A DNA stretch of 64,000 nt from Spirodela intermedia (lineage: Eukaryota > Streptophyta > Magnoliopsida > Alismatales > Araceae), in contig LR746268.1 in assembly GCA_902729315.2 (NCBI GenBank), positions 4,023,501 through 4,087,500 on the forward strand, read 5' to 3'. Within the stretch, counting starts at the first letter, position 1, and every line of letters begins with the position of its first letter. Made by a program: the position numbers and the translations under genes. The notes under the pieces are model-generated. The model did not search any database and was not told where the DNA came from. It saw only the letters and a program-made list of their open reading frames with translations. Positions 26,701 through 36,808 of this stretch are shown piece after piece.

Positions 26701-28875
26701 ATGCACGTGCCCTGGTTGCCCCATCCCATTAGCTGTCTCCTCTTCCTTTTATTTGGAAGATAGTTTCCGTTAGTTTCAATTAACGTCTCTCTCTCTCTCT
26801 CTCGATATTTATATATATATATGTGTATGTGTTTATATATGTATATTTCTCTTCTTTGAGCACCATTGTTTTTGATGTTTTAATGCTTGTGACCATTATT
26901 TCACGGTTTTAGGGCCGGCTAATACTTTCCATGGATTTTAAATTAGGTACATGTCAAGGGGAGGCCTTTGAACTCTGAAACGGGAACAAAGAGCCGGTAT
27001 TATGGCTATGACGGTGAGCAATGTGGAGTAGAGCAACTAGCTTTGCAATATTATGGTGGGGAAGGAGGGGGCTGGCGTGGTGTGCATGCTGAAAGTGGCA
27101 TTTGGTTGACCATATTTGGATTGCTCATGTGGGACATCTTATTTGCAGATGTGCCGGATGTTTTCCGTACCCAGTTCCAGGTATGATCTAAGACTATTGA
27201 CATAATTCCCGTAACCCTTCATCCTCACCATCCGTCAAATTCTGTTAAATGGGATCGTGAAGTCATTCATATTCAACTTGCCTAATTCTATATCTTCACT
27301 CTGTTCTTTCGGTTGTGTGCGAGCCAAATTTCACAGCTTTCGTCATTGGACATTAATAAACATTCTTTTTGAGTTTGTATTGAGTATAAAATATGTGAGG
27401 AATATAATGTCTGATCGGCGAGCTTTCAAAGGTCTCCTCTTGTATAATATGTCACAGACTGCACCAAGATTAGATAGAGCATATAGAAATCAATAACTAA
27501 CTTTCGATGTAAGAAAATTTATGCCAAACCTCTGAAGATTGAGTGACGTCCTTTATTGAAGAATTTCAAGTTCACTCTGTGAATTCTAGATAAGCTTATG
27601 GAAATAACTATCTTAGGAATTTACAGTAAGTTCCTAGATTATGTGGATGGAGTTTCTCTAATCGTTCTCTCCGTGTATCATATCATCATCCAAGAGAAAA
27701 TTCAAGCTGATGACTTGTGGACAATCTTCTGTCTGGGACCTTCCACATCAAAATCCACATTCAAAAGATAAATCAAACCTCATAAACGAGTGTCATGAGG
27801 TCAGCACGTCGATCTAACTGTGAGCTTTTCATTACTATCCCATTTCTATCTTCTTTCATCCTTTTATTCATGTTCATTGACCTTTTTGCAGTTAGGCCAA
27901 ATAGGCTTCTAAATTGCACGATTCTTCCTCATCTGAAATTAATTCGTATTAGTCTTGGGTTCCAGCCTTGAACTAGTCTACAGGAGTGATGTTTTTCCTA
28001 AATAATTGCATTATAATTCAGTTGCCTCGGCAAGATGGCTACAGAACATCACTCAAATTGTGAGCAACTGAATTTCCTTTCATTGAATGCTTCGTTATCC
28101 AAAATTAATTAATCTAAATCTTCTGTTCCAGCCTTTCATCCTGCCAACGAAATGCTACTCTTTTCTGAATAATTGCACTAAAATTCAGTTGACTTGCGAA
28201 GGTAACTGCAGAACAATACTCAATTGCGAACGAGGTGCTAAATTTGTTTTCATCCAATTCGCAAAGTTCTGAGTCCTCTGAAATTATCTCATCTTAACCT
28301 TATGTTCCAGTCCCTTTTTTTTCATAATAATTCCCCTAAAATTCCGTAACACGCCGAGATAACGACAGAACATCACTCGAACCGTGAAGGAGTTAACTTT
28401 CTTTCTCATCTCTGACGTTCCGCTTCTGCAGATGGCTCCTCTCGACCTTGATTCGGACAGTTTCTATTCATCCAGGAGAGATCTCATCGAGTCCCATCTT
28501 CAGAGGATCAATGACGGCATGGCCGACGAGATGTTGATCATTTCATGGGAATCACACCTCAACACCGCTTGCAGAGGGGTGAACTGGGGCCGCCACACCC
28601 TATCTGATCTCCGTGCGGCAGTGTCGTGCATTGGCGGCCGTAACTTGGCCCCTATTTGCCGCCTCCTGGCGAGGGACTACAAGACCTGGTCGAGCGGGAT
28701 GCCAGACCTGCTGCTGTGGCGCTTCCATGGGGAAGATGGGAGCACCGGTGAAGCAAAGCTTGTAGAGGTGAAGGGCCCAAGGGACCAGCTCTCGGAGCAG
28801 CAGCGGGCATGGATGCTGTTCCTCATGGACTCTGGGCTCGATGTCGAGCTCTGCAGGGTGAGTCCAATGCTATGA
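11498..28875 (+). CDS. FAN1: FAN1 structure-specific DNA-repair nuclease, complete, 14 exons
   Basis: Exons: 11498-11798, 12434-12966, 13054-13158, 13879-14140, 14216-14278, 15694-15768, 15868-15989, 24704-24774, 24873-24960, 25099-25239, 25341-25564, 26337-26610, 26947-27180, 28432-28875. Together 2937 nt, 978 aa; phases agree at every junction. Residues 82-103 form a UBZ4 zinc finger (CPVC...H99...C103, C103 from exon 2). About 238-313 is a HIRAN domain. The middle resembles the SAP/TPR-like parts of FAN1. The C-terminus is a VRR-NUC nuclease with PD (D923) and EVK (E943, K945) catalytic residues intact. FAN1 incises branched DNA in interstrand-crosslink repair in the nucleus. The start was chosen because MLVGRESLVRLVGKRKR matches the Arabidopsis FAN1 N-terminus as I remember it; the frame stays open upstream. 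Exon 6 uses a weak donor (CAGT|gtaatt). Confidence 0.95.
14694..14802. repeat. Compound (CT)n(AC)n microsatellite in FAN1 intron 5
   Basis: CT units run 14694-14728, AC units 14729-14764, then an imperfect ACACCC/ACAT tail. The overlapping open frame (Ser-Leu then His-Thr repeats) is not a gene. Confidence 0.95.
15990..18812 (+). other. FAN1 intron 7, part upstream of the copia element
   Basis: About 2.8 kb of AT-rich intron between exon 7 and the retrotransposon. It contains a degenerate tandem array near 16800-17130. Small open frames (for example 17950-18135 and 18581-18778) lack family features. The same intron continues from 24381 to 24703 after the element. Confidence 0.7.
16800..17130. 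repeat. Degenerate tandem array, about 60-65 bp per unit
   Basis: About five units repeat the pattern TGTTGACACC, then TTTTTATGCTGCAAGTGTC, then a pyrimidine-rich CTTCTCTTTT end. Clear unit starts lie near 16860, 16922, 16985 and 17047, with a more diverged one near 16805. Units differ by many substitutions. Confidence 0.7.
18813..19022 (-). repeat. 3' LTR of the FAN1-intron copia element
   Basis: About 210 bp, bounded TG...CA. It aligns along its length with 24165-24380 with roughly thirty differences by eye, pointing to an old insertion. Confidence 0.88.
19543..19791 (-). pseudogene. Copia pol remnant, region between RT and RNase H
   Basis: The translated stretch contains YQRLIGQLLYLTHTRPDI, the conserved segment after the copia reverse-transcriptase core. 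It is a fragment limited by stops. Confidence 0.85.
19900..20436 (-). pseudogene. Copia reverse-transcriptase remnant
   Basis: The N-terminal RT motif VGCKWMFMVKYKSDGSIEGY lies at 20215-20436. The catalytic YVDD box is still readable on the minus strand at 19954-19965. Stops and frameshifts separate the parts. Confidence 0.82.
20762..21430 (-). pseudogene. Copia integrase remnant
   Basis: A 175-codon frame at 20762-21289 holds the integrase C-terminal region (WGEAVLTTTYLINQLASRT and FGCVSFV). The GIIHESS catalytic-core segment is readable just upstream near 21380, after stops. Confidence 0.85.
21950..23080. other. Unassigned block inside the copia element
   Basis: Between the integrase and gag remnants lies about 1.1 kb in which I recognise no copia coding motif. 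It is rich in GAGA/CTCT-like words (for example CACAAGACTTGAGAGAATGAG). It may be a nested insertion or badly decayed gag-protease sequence. The edges are approximate. Confidence 0.35.
23431..23640 (-). pseudogene. Copia gag remnant
   Basis: The frame contains AKELWEIV-like (VKELWEIVHTKLSCKN) and YELETKSMSIMQGN segments typical of plant copia gag (UBN2 type). It is short and limited by stops. Confidence 0.7.
23947..24099. repeat. Two tandem copies of about 83 bp in the copia leader
   Basis: A block beginning CACCAGATCCAGTATTTCG at 23947 recurs from 24030 as CACCAGATCTGGTATTCTG. Both copies end near ...CTGTAACT or ...TCGTAACT. Confidence 0.8.
24153..24164 (-). other. Primer-binding site of the FAN1-intron copia element
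   Basis: CGGTATCAGAGC directly follows the 5' LTR on the minus strand. The consensus complement of initiator-Met tRNA in copia elements is TGGTATCAGAGC, so the first base differs. Confidence 0.8.
24165..24380 (-). repeat. 5' LTR of the FAN1-intron copia element
   Basis: About 213-216 bp, matching the LTR at 18813-19022. The exact outer end (24377 or 24380) is uncertain because of an ACA repeat at the edge. Confidence 0.87.
26791..26860. repeat. (CT)n and TA-rich microsatellite in FAN1 intron 12
   Basis: CT units followed by alternating TA and TG dinucleotides (ATATATATGTGTATGTG) between exons 12 and 13. Confidence 0.9.
27940..28425. repeat. Three diverged tandem copies of about 160 bp in the last FAN1 intron
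   Basis: The segment AATAATTGCATTATAATTCAG recurs in altered form at 28001, 28168 and 28326 (spacings 167 and 158). In each copy it is followed by CAGAACATCACTC or CAGAACAATACTC and preceded by GTTCCAG. The third copy ends at the splice acceptor of exon 14. Confidence 0.8.
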
Positions 28876-31008
28876 ATTTACATAGGCCGGCGTGTTGCTG
28901 AGATGAGTCCTGGGACAGTTAGTGCTGTCTATTTTGTAGCCCAGACGAGGGTCGGTGTGCATCCTTCTGCTTGGCTATTTTCATACTATTTAATATGATG
29001 AAGAAATAGGTGTGGAGCAAATAAATGCAACATCTCCTTGGGATTTGATTCAAAGCCGTGTGATTAATATGTTTTGGGATTTCCAAAGCACTATGCCCAT
29101 GTATATCTAAAATATTGACATTTTTGTCTGTCATAAAGAAGCACGATTTTACAGAAATTGTGGGCCTTTCTTGTTATTTTTTCTATATATTATTCCAATA
29201 TTTTTATTTAGTTTCTTATCAACTATGGGGTAACGTTATTGACCTATTCATAGATTTTTCGTTGCCAAAAAATATAGATTTCATTTATAGACCTTAATTT
29301 ACTCACAAGATTGGTCAACTATCAGACTATTTGAGAATTCAAACCTTGGTTGTCGTCACAAAGTTGTATAATAAAAAATATCATTTTGATTGAAGGGGAT
29401 TGAATATATGTGCATGGCCGCCTTAGTCTTAATTGTGTGACTAACAAAGATCAGGCTTATTTAAATAGATAATTGATGCACCAGTGATGTGGATGATAGT
29501 AAGATTCAAACTTGAATTCACAAAGCACTAATACTGAAGAAAAAAATGGGTTTTGAATCCATATAATTAGATACTTGATATGTTATAAGGGGACTACTTT
29601 GAATTCACAAAATCAGAAGATGATCCTTGAATCTATAAGCAGAATGATGTTAACCTCTCAAAATAGAAAAACTTGTGATATTTTAATTACTTCATATGTT
29701 ATAACAAAGGGTTTTAATTACACAAGCCTAAAAAGAGTTGGGATATTCTGAGAAGCACACATGTTTGACTTTGAAGTCAAAAGTGGAATAAACTTGGGTT
29801 TTAGACAAGTCTTAGTTTAAGTATGGTGATTTTCTGGCAGATGTTGTAAATATGTATTAGTGTATATTTTTTGCCTATAATTGGATAGAGATTTTTTTCT
29901 ATTAGTAGCATGGTCTAGAAGAAAAATGTATTTGAACAATGGAAGCTAATTAATTTAATTTTTAAAGTAACTATGTAATAGTATAGTTACCACACTTGGT
30001 ATAGCTAGATCATGCAGAACGAAAGCCACCGAGATATTCTAGTTGACAATTTTAAAGCAAAATTTGGAAGAGTTTTAAGTATCCTTCATCTTTCATGAAG
30101 AAAATTATTCCATCCACGTTCATCCAATTAGCTTTCTTTTTCACTAGCTGCCCTCTCTTTGAGTAGTTACCCACAAAGAATGCAATTCAGGCCCCACAAA
30201 AATGAGAGAAGGGAAGGTATGGTAGCAGGAGAGGTAGAAATGCAGCTGAAAGGACTCGAGGGATGTGATGCCAATGTGACAACAAACACATGAGGAGAAT
30301 GAGACAATTACTTGAGGAATATTTCCAAGAGAGGAGATGTGCGTTCTTCATAGATTGACCAACCACACCAGCCGTCTCATGTTGACCGTGGAGATTGCAG
30401 AAAAAAAAAAAAACTGATGGTGGGAGTTGACCGAAAAGTAATTGTGGATTTCACAACATGATGATAGGTAGTATGGGAAAAGGGGAGTTGAGTTGACTAC
30501 GGAGTCTTCTGGGCAAAAGGATAATGATAATTTGGGGGAGTTGTGGGGTGGTGAGAGGTGGGCATGGTTTGACCCCAAAGTTGGACAAATTTTTTTGAAG
30601 GGGCATGGTTGACTTTTGAGTGACTTGAGAAGTTACAACATGGTGTGGGTTACCAGAGAAGGAACCAGATGAGGGTGGGTTAGGTTGACCTGGAGATGAA
30701 GCCCTTTATTCATCGGTCAGTCAACCTTGGGCAGGCTGCACCAAATACTGAAATTTATATTCGAATTTAATCAAAATATTAATATATCGATCAGTTTTGT
30801 TACTGGGACGGTAAACGGATCTGGGCGGGACCGTTAAGCGCCAGCCGTCGGGTGGAGGGAGATATCGGATCTGGTCGTCGTCTTCACGGACGAACGAAGG
30901 TTACGGCATGTCGTAGCAGAGGACGGAGAGATTGGCGGCGGAAATCCTGGCGGTTGCTGAGGTGTTCGGATTTCCCAGACTCTTGGAGTTGGGGGGGAGC
31001 AGGGGTAG
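28876..31008. other. Intergenic region between FAN1 and the intronless PPR gene
   Basis: Contains the FAN1 3' UTR and the upstream region of the PPR gene. Mostly AT-rich up to about 30150, then a G-rich stretch with many TTGAC motifs. No coding feature is supported. Confidence 0.65.
30355..30724 (+). promoter_or_regulatory. Cluster of eight W-box cores (TTGAC C/T)
   Basis: TTGACC or TTGACT occurs at 30355, 30382, 30427, 30493, 30569, 30609 and 30685 on the plus strand and at 30719-30724 on the minus strand. All eight fit TTGACY, the core bound by plant WRKY factors. The cluster lies about 285-655 bp before the PPR start codon. WRKY control of this gene is inference. Confidence 0.55.
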
Positions 31009-33096
31009 ATGCTGCCGGCGGCGAGATCGGTGAAGCGGCGCAAGAGGATCGTCTGCCCCGGCGGAGCCGCGCAGGTGGTCGCCTGCGTCGATGAAGGCAC
31101 CTCGGTGGGATGCTCCGGCTGCCGGCGGAGCCAGGCGGATTTTGGTTTCCGACTCCTGGGGAAGATGATCAAGAGCGGGCGTCGGCTCTACACGCCATTC
31201 TGCAATAAGCTGATCAGGGACCTCTGCGCGGAGGAGAAGATCGTGGATGCAAGGAACTTGTTCGATAGAATGCCGGAGATGGGATGCCGCCCCGACGGCA
31301 TCACCTACAATTTTATGGTCAGGGGACTATGCAGAGATTGGCAGACCGACGCCGCTGTCCAGCTGCTTAGGAAGATGATGGCGAGGCGAGTTGGACGACG
31401 GGGGGATGTCGTCACCTTCAACGTGGTAATTGACAGCCTCTGCGGGAAGGGGTCTGTAACTGATGCTCTCTCACTGATTTTAGAAATGAACATTGCAGGC
31501 GTTCCACCGAGTGTCGTCACTTACACAATACTCATCAAAGGCCTGTGCATGATTGGGAACACCGAAATGGCCGCCCAGCTGCTCAGGGAAATGGCAGGAC
31601 CAGGAAGTTCTTGCACGCCGGATGTCACCACGTATAATACGATCATTTATGGCCTGTGCGAGAAGGGCAATGTAGATGATGGTTTGGCTGTGATCAGCGA
31701 GATGAGTGCCGCAGGGATTTCGCCGAATGTGGTCACATACACCACCTTGATCAATGGTCTGTGCAAGAGGGGGGACACTAGGATGGCCCTCCAGCTTTTT
31801 GAAGAGATGTCGGCGCAGGACAGTTCATGTATGCCCGATGTTGTCGCCTATAGCTCCATAATCGGCGGGCTATGTGCTGTGGGATCTTCAGATGATGCTC
31901 TGAGGCTCGTTGATGAAATGAACGCTGGTGGGATTCCTCCAAATATCATAACTTATGGTGTGCTTATTAGAGGCCTCTCTAGGACAAGGAAGGTCGGGAT
32001 GTGTCTCAAGATAATGCGAGATATGAGTGCGCAGGATGTACGTCTCAGGCCAAATGTTGTCATCTACAGCATGGTAATTGATGGCCTCTGCAAAGAGGGA
32101 TCCATGAAGCACGCCATGGAAGTATTTCAAGAAATGAATGACGTGGGCGTCTCACCAAACACCATCACATACAACGCCCTCATCAATGGCTTCTGTAGGT
32201 CCGGTAACATGAGCATGGCTTTCAAATTTCTGAGAGAAATGGAAACTTTGGAAAGTTGCTTCAAACCTGACGTTGTCTCGTACAGCACGGTGATGAATGG
32301 ATTGTGCAACGAAGGTCTCTTAAAGGAGGCTTTGTGTGTTTTTGAAGAAATGAATGCGCAGGGTACAAATCCAAACGTCATAATGTATCGTACACTTATC
32401 TACAGCCTTTGTAGGATGGGGAACACAAACACAGCTCTTGCAATACTGAGGGAGATGGGGACGCTGGACAGAGATTGCAAGCCTGATGTTGTCTTATATG
32501 GCATGATTATCAATGACCTCTGTAAAAAGGGGCTTGTTCGTGATGCTCGTAAATTGTATGCAGAAATGGATTTTGCAGGAATTTCTCCGAATATTATCAT
32601 ATATAATATGCTTGTCAAGGGCCTCTGCAGGAAGGGAGACATTGGCATGGCCCTTGGACTTCTCAGACGGATGGCAGCGGCTGGTACTTGGTGTAAGCCT
32701 AACGTCGTCACATACACCACAATGATTGGCGGGCTTTGCAAGCAGGGATATGTAACTGATGCTCTACGTTTGGTTGGAGAGATGAATGCTCAGGGAATTT
32801 CTCCTAATGCTGTCACATATAATACCCTTGTTAAGGGTTTGTGTAGGATGGGTGACACAACTTTGGCATACAGGTTGTTCAGGAAGATGGAGATGGAGGG
32901 TTGCGAGCCTGATGTTATCGCATACAGCATGATAATCAGCAATCTATGCAAAGAAGGATTTGTGAATGATGCCGTGAGGCTTTTTGGTGAAATAGAAGGG
33001 AAGGGTTTCTCGCTTGATCCGTCCATTTCATGCGTGCTGCTGTTTGCCTTAAAAAAATGGCATATGGCCCCACCGAAACAAGATAGCCAATCGTAA
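31009..33096 (+). CDS. Intronless P-class PPR protein, 17 motifs, 695 aa
   Basis: A single open frame. Residues 62-670 are 17 contiguous PPR motifs of the VVTYNTLIxGLCKxG type with no E/DYW tail, so this is P class, resembling restorer-of-fertility-like or other long P-class PPRs. Motifs 1-14 alternate 35 and 37 residues (seven 72-residue pairs, residues 62-565, nt 31192-32703). Motifs 15-17 are all 35. The longer motifs mostly end CxPD or CKPN, the shorter ones GISPN. A 25-residue tail follows. Residues 1-61 are basic and Cys-containing and include the end of a partial motif. No classic transit peptide is evident, so an upstream start or exon is possible. The likely role is sequence-specific RNA binding in mitochondria or plastids. 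It is preceded by a W-box cluster. Confidence 0.93.
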   Translation: MLPAARSVKRRKRIVCPGGAAQVVACVDEGTSVGCSGCRRSQADFGFRLLGKMIKSGRRLYTPFCNKLIRDLCAEEKIVDARNLFDRMPEMGCRPDGITYNFMVRGLCRDWQTDAAVQLLRKMMARRVGRRGDVVTFNVVIDSLCGKGSVTDALSLILEMNIAGVPPSVVTYTILIKGLCMIGNTEMAAQLLREMAGPGSSCTPDVTTYNTIIYGLCEKGNVDDGLAVISEMSAAGISPNVVTYTTLINGLCKRGDTRMALQLFEEMSAQDSSCMPDVVAYSSIIGGLCAVGSSDDALRLVDEMNAGGIPPNIITYGVLIRGLSRTRKVGMCLKIMRDMSAQDVRLRPNVVIYSMVIDGLCKEGSMKHAMEVFQEMNDVGVSPNTITYNALINGFCRSGNMSMAFKFLREMETLESCFKPDVVSYSTVMNGLCNEGLLKEALCVFEEMNAQGTNPNVIMYRTLIYSLCRMGNTNTALAILREMGTLDRDCKPDVVLYGMIINDLCKKGLVRDARKLYAEMDFAGISPNIIIYNMLVKGLCRKGDIGMALGLLRRMAAAGTWCKPNVVTYTTMIGGLCKQGYVTDALRLVGEMNAQGISPNAVTYNTLVKGLCRMGDTTLAYRLFRKMEMEGCEPDVIAYSMIISNLCKEGFVNDAVRLFGEIEGKGFSLDPSISCVLLFALKKWHMAPPKQDSQS

Positions 33097-35378
33097 TATG
33101 GCACAATATTGAGCAATGTGAGCATATCAACTCATGAGCCAATGGACGTCATACATCACGGTTCTCATTATGGCGCTGGCAATATAACTTCCAAGGTGAA
33201 AAATTATCCCTCTTTTTGCTGCTCTTATGCACGGCACGTTTAGATTTATTTATTTTTAATGGTTTTGACTTCTTCATGCGTACTCTAAAACCCATCTGTC
33301 ATTTTACCTGTTAGTATCAAAGATCGCGCAAGACAAGGGAAACCTTTGAATTCTTTTGGAGTGAACATGGCCTTCCCTTCTGCTTTAAATTTTTTTATGC
33401 TGTCAGAATTCATGTTGATTATTTATTAGTTATCTCTCATCCGTCTCTCACTTAGTTGTTGGTGTGGCCTTTAATCTTTTTCATTCTAAGGGCTTCACCA
33501 CGTGTGACCACTCAAGGTAATGTTGAGAGATCTACAGGGAGATGAGTGTGGGAAACTGCTTAGTTTAATGTGGCTGCTGAAGATTTGTTATCACACAAAA
33601 CTCATATGATGAATTCTCAATTTTTGGAGACGGATCATGTGACGCATTCCTGGGGGTTTGTATATCTTTTGTTGCTCATTTTGTTTGGCTCCTAAAACTG
33701 ATCTAGAAAACAAGATGAATTAGCCATCTACAACGAATTGTCTTTGGAGGCCCATGAGATGCTGCAGACCCTTTAGTGGGGTATGATTTTGGGAGTTTTT
33801 CCTTAAATTATGATAAATTTCTCAGAACCTCCTTTCAGATGAAGATGCTCTTGTACCATTTGGATTTGGAATGTCTCGCATATCAGACGATCTTTTAGCA
33901 GGTAGTTCTGCGCCTATTCCTTATCAACACTATGAATCATAAGCTCGTTCCTTATGCATGATATACACAGTTAATCTTGTTCGTCAAGGAAGCTGCTGGA
34001 GTCCCCTCAATGGCAGACTGTAATAGCTAAATTCAGCAAGGTAAAATACCTGCTAACCCCCTTTACTTCAATCACGGCATTCCCAGTAACCATATTGATC
34101 ACTTCCAGGGAGCTGAGGATCTTAGCTGATAGAAAATATTGGGGCTGAATCAGGCAAGTTGTGACGAATGACTGAAGGGTTGACAATTTCAGAAATTTGG
34201 GTGATACTCACAGGCTTGTTTCTGTGAGCAGGCTGTGTGGTCGGTGTCAGCGTCTGAGAGCTCCAGGAAGGTGAAGTACCCTGTTTGATGAGTCGTGAAA
34301 ACTGAGGTGTTTCTTGTTTTCGTTTCCTTCGTTCTTTATTTACCATCCTTTGTTTAATGCCTCAGGATTTATTCGTTCGAGGATATGCCCATATATTGTA
34401 AAATATGACAAATGGTTGGGAGACTCTAGCCATGGAAAGAGCTGCTGGCATCACAAGCTAGAAGCTGTCTTTCCCAAGCCTGATTCTGCCCTGTATGTGA
34501 AAATCTCTTGTTGGGAATCTTGAAGACGAATCTTGGTGCATCCTCAGCAGTCTGTCCTAAATATTTAGAAATGCCGAGGCTTAGGAGGTGGAAACAGACG
34601 CATCTTGATCATTAAGATATATTTCTTTACAAGTTTCAAATGACTCTGGTGGAATCCTGAGGTCGGTTCATGCGTTTTTCTATTTTTTAGCCTGGAAAGT
34701 GACACAGACTCCTTGCAGGATTTAGCTTCATGTGTTTTTGACCCTCGTCGTGGCTTCAGTTGGTTCAATCTCTTTGGAAGAGGTCTCAGTGGGCAGTCCG
34801 CCGTGAGCACTGTCACCACCATTCGAACCTGCAAATAATCAAGATAAGAACCCGTTGACTCCACATGATATGAAGAGCCAACCTAAATCCTAAAGAAAGA
34901 GAAGAAAATATATCTCCACTATCCCAAAATTATTCTTATTCTATAGTTTGTCGCTTATTAGATAGGTGATACAAAAATATCAAAATAAAGGGGCCATAAG
35001 TGAACAATAATATTTATCAATCTGCTTGACAACATTTTTTTTTTATATAGAAAAACATCTCCAAAGTTCCTATTAAAATCATTGTTTTTCGGCTTATTAC
35101 AATTTAGCTCATCGAAATTGTCTACCTTTTTTGCCAAATATAACCTGCAACAAACGATGAGTGATTTTGATTTAGATTTCATGTTCTATAACATAGTATT
35201 GATCATTTACTATTGTTTATCATCTTAGTTCATTCCAACTCTTATCTCATGACGTTTTAAGACCTTTCTAAATCAATTATACTTTAAGCCAATGTCTCAA
35301 ATATCTCGATGAACGATACTGCTGAAGACGGAGAGACCCAAGCCCTTCAAGAAGCTCCGACTTGGAAGAAGCCTAAGT

Positions 35379-35402
35379 CTCTCTCTCTCTCTCTCTCTCT
35401 CT
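35379..35402. repeat. Short (CT)n microsatellite
   Basis: About twelve CT units in the intergenic region. Confidence 0.9.
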
Positions 35403-35977
35403 AGATAGGAATCTTCTTTCATGTGTTTCAGGTATGGGATTATTTACAATACACCGTTTGGCCTGCATCAGGAGAATGAGAGGAAATACAAAAAATTAAA
35501 AAAAAAGAAGACAATGCCCATCACCTGTTCGACGGAGCAAACTGTACAGGAAATGCCGGAGAGAATGTGTCACCTGGAAGAACGAGGAGAGAGAGATTTT
35601 GTTCGTAGGCAAGCCCCTTCGGTCTGCAAGAGACGAAGAGCGAGGATCAGTTGTCTGCTCTCCCAGAGGTTGACCAAATTGGGAAAGCTCTCGTTGGGTA
35701 AGAAGGTATTGAGGAAGGAGTAAGGCTAATAATGAAAAGGAAAAGAGACAACCAAAAGGTCTGGAGAAATGGCCAGATCCAGCGAAAGATATTCCCATAA
35801 AAAAGACTCATGTGCACCTATCCTAAAGAGAGACAGACGGAGGGAGATGAGAGAGACAGAGAGAGCGAGAGAGCTCGAGCTCCGGACTTCCGGGCTGGAT
35901 CCCATAAAAAACCAGACTCGTGCCCAGTGGACTTGATTTAGAGTCTTAGGAGCGGATTCCGGGGCTACAACTACCCC

Positions 35978-36009
35978 GGGAAGGGGGGAGAGGGGGGGGG
36001 GGATTGGGG
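35978..36009 (+). other. Possible G-quadruplex tract
   Basis: Four G-runs (3, 6, 11 and 4 G) are separated by loops of two or three bases on the plus strand. It lies about 210 bp downstream of the VPS13 stop codon; the VPS13 transcript would carry the C-rich complement. Confidence 0.5.
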
Positions 36010-36221
36010 TCTGATCTTACCCAGGAGTTGAAACCCCTCACAGTAAAACAGGAAGTTAATATCCAAATGAGAGACTAAATATTAAGACATACTTGTCAGC
36101 TACTTCTTCAATGCTTTCTTTCCAAATGCATAAAAGCAACAATAATGTGTTCATAAACGGTGAACAGTTAAGCCTCCAAGATCTTGAACTTACCCAAATA
36201 ACCCCATCGGGCCCGTCGCCA

Positions 36222-36709
36222 TCATTTGTTGAGTGGCCCAAATTCTAACTCTTTTGGGAACGCAGGGAATGGGACTGTCATCCGACGAGGAGAATAGGGC
36301 TTCTTCACTTTCCTCTTCAACGTCTCCTGGAGATCATCACAATTCAGTAAGCTGAACTCCATTGCTCAGGAGAGAGAAAGGAGATGGACCCAAGAGAGAG
36401 AAAATAGGAGAAGCCTAACCGTGGAGTGATTTGGGCCGTAGGTGCTCATTGCCTTCTCGATCGAAGAATATACGTCCAAGGCCTGTTGAGACTCATGGAG
36501 GCACTCCACGATCCGGGTGGACTCCTTCGGATCGGCCGACCTGGACCTAAGATACAAGATGAGGATCGAAGGGGGGGACTTCGGATGGTCACCCTTTCTA
36601 TTTGCCAATTCCATCGTTATCAGGTCATCCCACAGAGTGTCCCACAACACCGAGCAGGCATCCTTTGCTGGATTGAACTTCTTCTGGGCTGCGACGTTGG
36701 TTGATTGCT

Positions 36710-36808
<99 letters not shown>

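Larger units (their letters stand above)
33097..36221. other. Convergent intergenic region between PPR gene and VPS13
   Basis: Holds the 3' UTRs of both flanking genes, a short (CT)n tract, purine-rich DNA near 35830-35880 and a G-tract near 35978. Open frames here (for example 34565-34864 (-) and 35421-35723 (+)) have low-complexity basic or Ser-rich translations and no recognised domain. No gene is called. Confidence 0.6.

Noticed and set aside
34565-34864. 99-codon minus-strand frame between PPR and VPS13 genes
   Set aside because: Basic, Ser-rich, no domain, no joining exons found.
35421-35723. 100-codon plus-strand frame, Lys/Arg-rich
   Set aside because: Low complexity and no recognised family; lies next to CT and GA-rich tracts.
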